From: Streptomyces carminius
GTDB lineage: Bacteria > Actinomycetota > Actinomycetes > Streptomycetales > Streptomycetaceae
Direction of reading: 5' to 3'
Assembly: GCF_002794255.1 (NCBI RefSeq)
Contig: NZ_PGGW01000017.1
Location: 2,501-66,500 of the forward strand
DNA: 64,000 nucleotides
Shown here one piece after another: positions 57,329 through 64,000 of this stretch. Both the position numbers and the translations under genes were made by a program. The notes beneath the pieces are model-generated. The model searched no databases. It saw only the letters and a program-made list of their open reading frames with translations, and was not told where the DNA came from. Every line of letters starts with the position of its first letter. The stretch's first letter is position 1.

Positions 57329-57385
57329 CCCCCGCCCGTCCCCGCCCGGCACGCCCCGTCCTCCGCCACCAGCCGCAGGAGCACC

Positions 57386-59522
57386 GTGTCCGCCTCCCCC
57401 TCCCTCCCCTCCGCCTCTCCCGTCGGCACCTCCCCCTCCGCCGCCCCGTCCGTCCCGTCCGCCGGGTTCGCCCCGCCGCCCTCGTCGCCGGCGCAGCCCT
57501 CCCCCACCCGCGGCACCTTCCGGGTGCTCGGCGGCGCGCTGGAGTGGCGCGGGCGGCAGGAGACCCTGCGGCTGGAGCCCTGGGGGCCGGACGCCGTACG
57601 GGTACGGGCCCGGCTGGGCGGCCCCGTCCTGGCCGGGCTGCCGGGCGCGCTGCTGGCCGAACCGCCGCCGGGGGCCGCGGCCGAGATCCGGACCGAGCCC
57701 GGGTACGCCGTGCTGACCTGCGGCGCGATCACCGCCGTGGTGAGCGCCGAGGGCATGGTCCGCTTCCTGCGCACCGACGGCGGCGCCGAGCTGCTGACGG
57801 AGGACCGCGCCCACTTCTGGTGGCCCGGCTCCCGGCTGCACACCGCCACCGGCAACGGCTACCACCGTCTGGAGCAGCGCTTCGCCGCGTACTCCGGCGA
57901 GCGGCTGTACGGCCTGGGCCGGCACCAGCACGGGCTGCTGGACCAGAAGGGCACGGTGCTCGACCTCGTCCAGCGCAACGCCGAGGTCTCCATCCCGGTC
58001 CTGACCTCCTCCCGCGACTACACCCTGCTGTGGAACAGCCCGGCCGTCGGCCGGGTGGAGCTGGCGCACAACGGCACCCGCTGGGTCGCCGACTCCGCCC
58101 GCCAGATCGACTACTGGATCACCGCCGGGAACCCGGCCGACGCCCAGCGCCGCTACTCCGCGGCCACCGGCCGCACCCCGAGGCTGCCGGAGTGGGCGGC
58201 CGGCTTCTGGCAGTGCAAGCTGCGCTACCGCACCCAGGAGGAGCTGCTGTCGGTGGCCCGCGAGTACCGGCGGCGCGGCCTGCCCCTCTCGGCGATCGTC
58301 TGCGACTTCTTCCGCTGGACGCACCTGGGCGAGTGGCGGTTCGACCCGGAGCAGTGGCCCGATCCGGCGGCGATGGTCAAGGAACTGGACGAGCTGGGGG
58401 TCAAGCTGGTGGTCTCGGTGTGGCCGTCGGTCTCCCCGCTGAGCGAGAACCACGGGCCGATGGAGCACGCCGGGCTGTTCATCGGCACCGAGTACGGGCC
58501 GCTGGCCCACGCCGACTGGCCCGACAAGGGGGTGGCCGAGCCCGTCCAGGTCGCCTTCTACGACGCCACCGACCCCGAGGCCCGCGACTTCGTGTGGTCC
58601 CGTCTCCGGGAGAACTACCTCGCGCACGGCGTCACGGCCTTCTGGCTGGACGCCGGCGAACCGGAGCTGCGGCCCGGCTTCTCCGCCAATCTCCGCTACC
58701 ACGCCGGCCCGGGCCTGGAGGTGGGCAACCTCTACCCGCGCGAGAACGCCCGCACCGTCCACGACGGCCTGGCCGCCGAGGGGGAAACGGAGATCATCAC
58801 CCTCAACCGGTCGGTCCGGGCCGGGGCCCAGCGCTACGGCGCCGCCCTGTGGTCCGGTGACATCGGCACCGACTTCGCCACCCTGCGCCGCCAGCTCGCG
58901 GCCGGGCTCAACACCGCGCTGTCCGGCATCCCCTGGTGGAACACCGACATCGGCGGCTTCCACGGCGGCGATCCCGGGGACCCGGCGTACCGCGAGGTGA
59001 TGGTGCGCTGGTTCCAGTTCGGCGCGTTCTCCCCGCTGATGCGGCTGCACGGCTTCCGCGAGCCCGGCACGCCGCTGGGGCCGGAGATGACGGGCGGCCC
59101 CAACGAGGTGTGGTCCTACGGGGCGGAGGCCGGGGAGATCATGGCGGCGTATCTGCGGCTGCGCGAGCGGCTCCGGCCGTATGTGCTGGCGCAGATGCGC
59201 ACCGCGCACACCGAGGGGCTGCCGCCGATGCGGCCGCTGTTCCTGGAGTTCCCCGGTGACCCGGCCGCCTGGGAGGTGGCCGACGCCTTCCTGCTCGGGC
59301 CGGACCTGCTGGTGGCGCCGGTGCTGGAGGCGGGCGCCCGGGAGCGCACCGTCCACCTTCCGTCGGGCGCGGAGTGGGCGGACGCCTGGACCGGCGAGGC
59401 GTACCCGGGGGGGCGGGCCCGTCACCGTGCCCGCCCCGCTGGAGCGGATCCCGCTGTTCCTGCGGGACGGCGCCCGGCTGCCGGTCCGGGAGGACGCGCC
59501 GGCGCGGCACCAGCGGCACTAG
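57386..59522 (+). CDS. GH31 family glycosidase (alpha-glucosidase/xylosidase type), frameshifted near 59410
   Basis: The first 674 codons encode a GH31 enzyme. It has an N-terminal beta domain after a Ser/Pro-rich start, the nucleophile motif FWLDAGEPEL (D422), NRSVRAGAQRYGAALWSGDIGTDF with the likely acid/base D492, and GIPWWNTDIGGF. The last part (PVTVPAPLERIPLFLRDGARLPV) is in the next frame. Deleting one G from the seven-G run at 59406-59412 joins them and gives the family's usual C-terminus ending at 59522. No signal peptide is seen, so it probably acts in the cytoplasm on imported oligosaccharides. The GTG start has AGGAGC upstream. Confidence 0.88.
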
Positions 59523-59524
59523 GT

Positions 59525-59548
59525 GTGCCGTCCGCGGGGGGACGGCAC
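59525..59548 (+). terminator. Hairpin after the GH31 gene
   Basis: The arms GTGCCGTCC (59525-59533) and GGACGGCAC (59540-59548) form a perfect 9-bp stem with a 6-nt loop, three bases after the GH31 stop. It closes the lacI-GH31 unit. Confidence 0.75.
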
Positions 59549-59563
59549 GAGGGCGCCCGGATT

Positions 59564-59589
59564 GATAGGCAAGCGCCCACTTGCCTATC
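59564..59589. promoter_or_regulatory. Probable ArsR-type operator
   Basis: The perfect inverted repeat GATAGGCAAG (59564-59573) / CTTGCCTATC (59580-59589) with a 6-bp centre ends 9 bp before the regulator's ATG. It very likely overlaps the promoter. Confidence 0.8.
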
Positions 59590-59598
59590 GTGGGGGTC

Positions 59599-59892
59599 AT
59601 GGCGGAGGATGTCTTCAAGGCGCTGGCCGACCCCACCCGTCGGCGCATCCTCGACGAGCTGGTGGAACGGGACGGCCAGTCGCTGTTCGAGATCTGCGCG
59701 CGGCTGGCGGCCAAGCACGGTCTGGGGCTCTCCCGTCAGGCGGTCAGCCAGCACCTCGCCGTACTGGAGGCCGCGGACCTGGTCCGCACCCGGCGCCAGG
59801 GCCGCTACAAGTTCCACGACCTGAACACCGAACCGCTTGAGCGCATCGTGACCCGGTGGCTCAGGCCCGAATCGCCGGAGAGCGGCCCATGA
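59599..59892 (+). CDS. ArsR family transcriptional regulator
   Basis: The 97-residue winged-helix protein has MAEDVFKALADPTRRRILDELVERDGQSLFEICARLAAKHGLGLSRQAVSQHLAVLEAADLVRTRRQGRYKFHDLNTEPLERI, the ArsR/SmtB fold with no metal-binding Cys cluster. It is therefore of the non-metal subgroup often linked to glyoxalase or AHSA1 genes. The ATG at 59599 has GGGGG upstream. Its stop overlaps the next ATG (ATGA), so it is coupled to the VOC protein. A perfect palindrome just upstream is the likely autoregulatory site. Confidence 0.93.
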   Translation: MAEDVFKALADPTRRRILDELVERDGQSLFEICARLAAKHGLGLSRQAVSQHLAVLEAADLVRTRRQGRYKFHDLNTEPLERIVTRWLRPESPESGP

Positions 59893-60275
59893 GAATCCAT
59901 CTGTCCAGTGTCCACGTCGACGACCAGGACAAGGCCCTGCGCTTCTACACGGAGGTGCTGGGTTTCCGGAAGAAGACCGAGGTCCCGCTCGGCGAGCACC
60001 GGTGGCTGACCGTCGTCTCGCCGGAGGACCCCGACGGCACCGAGCTGTCGCTGGAGCCCGACGACCACCCCGCCGTCGGGCCGTACAAGACGGCGCTGGC
60101 CGGCGACGGCATCCCGGTCACCTCCTTCGCCGTGGAGGACGTGCACGCCGAGTTCGACCGCCTGCGGGGGCTCGGGGTGCGCTTCACTCAGGAGCCGCTG
60201 GAGATGGGCCCGGTCACCACCGCGGTACTGGACGACACCTGCGGCAACCTGATCCAGATCGCCCACTACGCGTGA
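59889..60275 (+). CDS. VOC family protein (glyoxalase/bleomycin-resistance fold)
   Basis: The 128-residue product has two beta-alpha-beta-beta-beta modules: IHLSSVHVDDQDKALRFYTEVLGFRKKTEVPLGEHRWLTVVSPED and TSFAVEDVHAEFDRLRGLGVRFTQEPLEMGPVTTAVLDDTCGNLIQI. The candidate metal ligands are His (SVHV), Glu (TELSLEP) and the terminal region, but the second-module His is a Ser/Phe, so metal binding is uncertain. Coupled to ArsR, it is probably a small stress or antibiotic-tolerance enzyme; the substrate is unknown. Confidence 0.92.
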   Translation: MRIHLSSVHVDDQDKALRFYTEVLGFRKKTEVPLGEHRWLTVVSPEDPDGTELSLEPDDHPAVGPYKTALAGDGIPVTSFAVEDVHAEFDRLRGLGVRFTQEPLEMGPVTTAVLDDTCGNLIQIAHYA

Positions 60276-60323
60276 GCCCCGCCCGTCGGGGGCCTTCCGC
60301 CGCTGTCCGCCACGGGGGCGGGT

Positions 60324-60557
60324 TCAGCCCTTGACGGCGCCGGTGGGCATCCCCTTGCGGAAGTGCTTCTGGACGAAGGGCGAGAGCACGGCGACCGGCA
60401 GCAGGGCCAGCACCATGACCGCCGTCTGCACCGACGGGGCATGGAGCTGGCCGGTGTTGACGGTCTGGGACATGCCCACCGGCCGCTGGCCCTCCAGGAC
60501 GATCTGGTTGAGCACCACCTGGAGCGGCATCTTCGTCCGGTCGTCGAGGTAGATGGC
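60324..60557 (-). pseudogene. 3' remnant of a carbohydrate ABC transporter permease
   Basis: The frame encodes LDDRTKMPLQVVLNQIVLEGQRP and, after a loop, SVQTAVMVLALLPVAVLSPFVQKHFRKGMPTGAVKG. This is the C-terminal signature of MalG/LplC-type sugar permeases, whose ends read roughly YPFLQKYFxKGxxxGAxKG. Only about 77 codons remain. Upstream of 60557 the sequence is unrelated and there is no start codon with a ribosome binding site. Most of the gene, and its partner genes, have been lost. Next to the GH31 and GH3 genes, it marks a former sugar-uptake operon. Confidence 0.85.
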
Positions 60558-60694
60558 GGCAACCCTTCGTGGCGACACGTCGGTGGGGGTGTCGGTGGGG
60601 GCGTCGCGGCGGCACGAGGGGGCGCGGGGTGGCACGGGGTGGCGCGGGACGACGGGAGAGTAGACGGCGGTGTTCCACCGGCCGGGCATGTCGG

Positions 60695-60708
60695 TCGAAG
60701 CGCTTCGA
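60695..60708. promoter_or_regulatory. LacI-type operator 3
   Basis: The perfect 14-bp palindrome TCGAAGCGCTTCGA lies 213 bp before the GH3 start. It has the same core as the two sites at lacI. Confidence 0.85.
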
Positions 60709-60862
60709 TACTGCGCCGAGATCAGGTGGGAGGGGTGCACCGCGCAAGAGTCGGCGCGGAGAAACGCCGGGCCCTCATATGCCTTGCGGAAGCAGGCAGT
60801 CGAGCGGCACAACCGGTTGTTGCCGTTCGGTGTCTTGACACCCACTCTTACTCGCCACAGCA

Positions 60863-60876
60863 TCGAAGCGCTTCGA
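60863..60876. promoter_or_regulatory. LacI-type operator 4
   Basis: The perfect 14-bp palindrome TCGAAGCGCTTCGA in ATCGAAGCGCTTCGAAT lies 45 bp before the GH3 start and 168 bp (16 turns) from operator 3. The phasing fits repression by looping. Confidence 0.88.
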
Positions 60877-60920
60877 ATAGTGGACCGCTCAACCGCCGCG
60901 CCCGGAGGGACCCGCCACCC

Positions 60921-63866
60921 GTGAGCACCCACCAGCCGCTCTTCCGCGACCCCCGGGCGCCCGTCCGCGAGCGCGCCCGGGACCTGCTGGAGCGGCTCAC
61001 CCCGGACGAGCGCGTCGCGATGCTGCACCAGTTCGCCCCCGCGGTGGAACGCCTCGGCCTGGCCGCCTTCCGCACCGGTCAGGAGGCGCTGCACGGGGTG
61101 GCGTGGGCGGGTCCGGCGACCGTCTTCCCGCAGGCGGTGGGGCTGGGCGCGACCTGGAACGACGAGCTGGTGCGGCGGGTCGGCGAGGCGGTGGGCCGCG
61201 AGGCGCGCGCGATGCGGGCCCGCGATCCGCGTGTCGGGCTCAACATCTGGTCCCCCACCGTCAACCTGCTGCGCCACCCGCTGTGGGGCCGCAACGAGGA
61301 GGGCTACTCCGAGGACCCGCGCCTGACCGCCGCGCTGGCCACCGCGTACACCCGCGGTCTGCGGGGCGACGACCCGGTGCGCTGGCGCACCGCCCCGGTG
61401 CTCAAGCACTGGCTGGCGCACAACAGCGAAACCGAACGGGACACCTCCTCGGTGTCGGTGCGGCCCCGGGTGCTGCACGAGTACGAGCTGCCCGCCTTCC
61501 GCGGCCCGGTCGCCGCGGGCGCGGTGGCCGGGGTGATGCCCGCGTACAACCTGGTCAACGGCCGGCCCAACCATCTCTCCCCGCTGCTGGCCGAGCAGTT
61601 GCGCACCTGGTGCGACCACGACCTGGTGATCTGCTCGGACGCGGGCGCCCCCGGCAACCTGGCCGGCTCCCAGGGGTACTGCGGCACCCACGAGGAGGCC
61701 GTCGCCGCCGCCCTGCGCGCCGGGGTGGACAGCTTCACCGACCACGGCGAGGACCCCGCCCCCACCCTCGCCCGGGTGCGCGGCGCGCTGGAGCGCGGGC
61801 TGCTGAAACAGGACGACGTCGACACGGCGGTGCTGCGGCTGCTGGCGATGCGCTGCGCGCTGGGCGAGTTCGACCCGGAGCCGCCCGGCGGCGAGGATGC
61901 CGGGACCGCCGGGACCGCCGGAAACACAGCCGGAGCCGCGTTCGACACCCCCGGACACCGTGCGCTGGCCCGCGAGGCCGCCGAGCAGGCGGTCGTCCTG
62001 CTGAAGAACGACGGCCTGCTGCCGCTGGCCGGGGGCACCCGGGTGGCGGTCGTCGGGCTGCTGGCCGACGAGTGCAAGCTGGACTGGTACAGCGGCACCC
62101 TGCTGCGCCGCTCCACCCCGCTGGACGGGCTCCGCGAACGGTTCGGCGCCGACCGGGTGACGTACGCCGAGGGCTCCGACCGGGTGCGGCTGCGCTGCCG
62201 GGACGGCTGGCTGTCCGTACCGCCCTCCCCGCCGGGGCCGGCCGGCGGGGAGGGCGGTGACGGCGGTACGGCGGCGGGGACGCTGGACCCGGCACTGCGG
62301 CGGGGCCGCACCGATCTGCCGCCCCTGACGGTGACCGCCGAGCCCGGGGCGGCCGCGGAGTTCGCCCTGGCGGACTGGGGCGGCGGGGTGCTGACCCTGC
62401 GCGCGGCGGACGGCCGCTGTCTGTCGGTCGCCGAGGACGGCCTGCTGCGCGCCTCGGCGGAGCAGCCGGGCGGCTGGGTGGTCCGGGAGACCTTCGAGCT
62501 GCGCCCGTACCGCGGCGGGCGGCTGCTCTGGCACCGGGGCACGGGCCGGTACGTGACGGCCCCCGCGGACGGTGCCCGCCTCGCCCGGGACCGCGAGGCG
62601 GGCACCACCTTCACCCTGGAGACCGTCGAACGCGGCACGGACGCGGTGGCGGACACCGCCCGGGACGCCGACGTGGTCCTCGTCGTCGCGGGCAACGACC
62701 CGCACATCGGCGGCCGGGAGACCGAGGACCGCACCACCCTCGCCCTCCCTCCGCAGCAGGACCGGCTGTGGCGGGCGGCCCGCGCCGCCAATCCGCGCAC
62801 CGCCCTGGTGCTCGTCTCCTCCTACCCGTACGCGGTGCGGGAGGCCGACGCCGCCCTGCCCGCCCTGCTGTGGACGGCCCACGGCGGGCAGGCCGCCGGG
62901 CAGGCCCTGGCCGCCGTGCTGACCGGCGACGTCCCACCGGGCGGGCGGCTGCCGCAGACCTGGTACGCCCGCGACGCGGACCTTCCCGGGCTGCTGGACT
63001 ACGACATCATCGGCGCCCGCACCACCTACCTGTACTTCGGCGGCACCCCGCTCTACCCCTTCGGCCACGGCCTGTCGTACACCTCCTTCGCCTACGGCCC
63101 GCTGACGGCCGGACACGACGGCGGGACGCTGACCGCCCGCTGCGCGGTGACCAACACCGGGCACGCGGCCGGCGACGAGGTCGTTCAGCTCTACACCCGG
63201 GCGGTCGGGGTGGCCGGGCCCGAGCTGCCCCGCCCCCGCCGCGCCCTGGCCGCCCACCGCCGGATCCGCCTGGCCCCCGGGCAGACGGCACAGGTGGAGT
63301 TCGCCGTCCCGCTCGCCGACGCGCTCGGCTGCTGGGACGTCGCCCACGGCCGCTGGACGGTGACCCCGGGCACCTACGGGATCGACGCCGGCTCCTCCAG
63401 CACCGACCTGCGCACCACGGCGGTCGTCCGGGTGGACGGGGAGCCGCCACGGCCGCGGTCGGTGGCGGACCTGCGGGCCGCCGACTACGACGAGCAGCAC
63501 GGCACCGAACTGGTGGACCTGACCCGGGAACGCGGCGACGCGGTCGCCACGGCCGGCCTGGGCCCGGGTGAACTGGTCTTCCACGCGTGCGACTTCCGCT
63601 CCCGCCCCACCACCGTCACCGTGACGGCCGCCCGCGCGGAGCCGGGCGAGGCGGAGATCGCCCTGCACCTGGACGACCCGGGCGGCGACCGGCTGCTGGC
63701 CTCGCTCACCGTCCCCGCCACCGGCGACCGCCACGCGTACACCACCGTGCGGGCCGAACTGCCCGATCCCCCCACGGGCGTACGCGGCCTGCTGGCCGTC
63801 CTGCACGGCCCCGTCAGACTGGCCCGCCTGGGCTTCGGCGGCCCCTCGTCCGCCGAATCCCCCTGA
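60921..63866 (+). CDS. GH3 family glycosidase with internal insert and C-terminal carbohydrate-binding-like domain
   Basis: The 981-residue product has a GH3 barrel (GQEALHGVAWAGPATVFPQAVGLGATWN, EGYSEDPRL, LKHWLAHNSETERD, nucleophile motif VICSDAGAP with D240). The second domain is split by a fascin- or ricin-like insert (about 470-570, ADWGGGVLTLRAADGRCLSVAEDG). Then come VVLVVAGNDPHIGGRETEDRTTLALPPQQ, a fibronectin-like domain (YPFGHGLSYTSFAYG) and a C-terminal CBM6-like beta domain (about 845-981). There is no signal peptide, so it is probably cytoplasmic. Beta-glucosidase or xylosidase activity is plausible. Two LacI operators control it. Confidence 0.92.
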   Translation: MSTHQPLFRDPRAPVRERARDLLERLTPDERVAMLHQFAPAVERLGLAAFRTGQEALHGVAWAGPATVFPQAVGLGATWNDELVRRVGEAVGREARAMRARDPRVGLNIWSPTVNLLRHPLWGRNEEGYSEDPRLTAALATAYTRGLRGDDPVRWRTAPVLKHWLAHNSETERDTSSVSVRPRVLHEYELPAFRGPVAAGAVAGVMPAYNLVNGRPNHLSPLLAEQLRTWCDHDLVICSDAGAPGNLAGSQGYCGTHEEAVAAALRAGVDSFTDHGEDPAPTLARVRGALERGLLKQDDVDTAVLRLLAMRCALGEFDPEPPGGEDAGTAGTAGNTAGAAFDTPGHRALAREAAEQAVVLLKNDGLLPLAGGTRVAVVGLLADECKLDWYSGTLLRRSTPLDGLRERFGADRVTYAEGSDRVRLRCRDGWLSVPPSPPGPAGGEGGDGGTAAGTLDPALRRGRTDLPPLTVTAEPGAAAEFALADWGGGVLTLRAADGRCLSVAEDGLLRASAEQPGGWVVRETFELRPYRGGRLLWHRGTGRYVTAPADGARLARDREAGTTFTLETVERGTDAVADTARDADVVLVVAGNDPHIGGRETEDRTTLALPPQQDRLWRAARAANPRTALVLVSSYPYAVREADAALPALLWTAHGGQAAGQALAAVLTGDVPPGGRLPQTWYARDADLPGLLDYDIIGARTTYLYFGGTPLYPFGHGLSYTSFAYGPLTAGHDGGTLTARCAVTNTGHAAGDEVVQLYTRAVGVAGPELPRPRRALAAHRRIRLAPGQTAQVEFAVPLADALGCWDVAHGRWTVTPGTYGIDAGSSSTDLRTTAVVRVDGEPPRPRSVADLRAADYDEQHGTELVDLTRERGDAVATAGLGPGELVFHACDFRSRPTTVTVTAARAEPGEAEIALHLDDPGGDRLLASLTVPATGDRHAYTTVRAELPDPPTGVRGLLAVLHGPVRLARLGFGGPSSAESP

Positions 63867-64000
63867 CGACAGGCGGACCACGCCGCGTCCCGGCCCGATG
63901 GGGGCCGGCCGGGCCGCGGCGGCCCTTCCGGGCACGCCGCACGCCCCGCCGTCACACCGGCCGGATACGGTTCGGGGCACCGTCCGCCGCCCCGTGGAGG

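Larger units (their letters stand above)
60558..60920. promoter_or_regulatory. GH3 upstream region and truncation junction
   Basis: This 363-bp region lacks a gene. It contains two LacI operators and the breakpoint where the permease remnant stops. GGAGGGA precedes the GH3 GTG. The first 100 bp (GTCGGTGGGGG- and GGGGTGGCACGGGGTGGCGCGG-like) are low-complexity. Confidence 0.6.

Noticed and set aside
63867..64000. A gene beginning at the right edge
   Set aside because: Only GC-rich sequence without a convincing start or ribosome binding site is visible in these 134 bp.

Overview
The window is a piece of a high-GC actinomycete chromosome, almost certainly Streptomyces or a close relative. The evidence is third-position G/C throughout, frequent GTG starts, WXG100 proteins, a BldB-like DUF397 protein, and gene orders that I recall from Streptomyces (rnj-dapA, dapB-M16 peptidase-pnp-rpsO, rimP-nusA-ylxR-infB-ylxP-rbfA-truB, dxr-rseP-ispG). 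No tRNA, rRNA, CRISPR array or insertion sequence was seen. Orthology statements rest on memory of these families, since no search was possible.

Layout. (a) 1-9.0 kb: RNA decay and lysine/diaminopimelate genes: rnj (cut by the left edge), dapA, a PH-like membrane protein, a TPR membrane protein, dapB, an M16 peptidase, pnp and rpsO. (b) 9.3-31.4 kb: a type VII (ESX) secretion locus with eccD, eccC, eccB, eccE, two mycosins, an Esx pair, a second long/short helical pair with a Gly/Pro-rich tail, a BldB-like gene, an EspI-like Pro-rich ParA ATPase and a candidate effector cassette at 15.2-17.6 kb. (c) 31.5-40.1 kb: ribF, truB, rbfA, ylxP, infB, ylxR, nusA and rimP, all on the minus strand. (d) 40.3-56.1 kb: a DUF4439 lipoprotein, a degenerate APH-like kinase, proS, two acetyltransferases, ispG-rseP-dxr (MEP isoprenoid pathway plus site-2 protease), a PadR-controlled ABC exporter, an acetyltransferase, a hydrolase and an acyl-CoA dehydrogenase. 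(e) 56.2-63.9 kb: a sugar-utilisation island with a LacI regulator, a GH31 glycosidase, an ArsR-glyoxalase pair, the 3' stump of a sugar ABC permease and a GH3 glycosidase. Four copies of one LacI-type operator (core GAAGCGCTTC) sit before lacI and before the GH3 gene, tying the island into one regulon.

Three patterns run across the window. Strong perfect hairpins mark almost every convergent junction and several operon joints. Short tandem repeats of 9 or 11 bp occur in at least four non-coding stretches. At least four genes, and possibly a fifth, are broken by single-base indels. The four clear cases (15.69, 18.35, 53.96 and 59.41 kb) all lie in G or C runs, which points to sequencing error as the first explanation; real decay or slippage is the alternative.

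The most interesting biology is the ESX locus. It has a candidate secreted effector with a small partner and a possible immunity gene downstream of eccC, two mycosins, and an EspI-like ATPase with a fourfold repeat.
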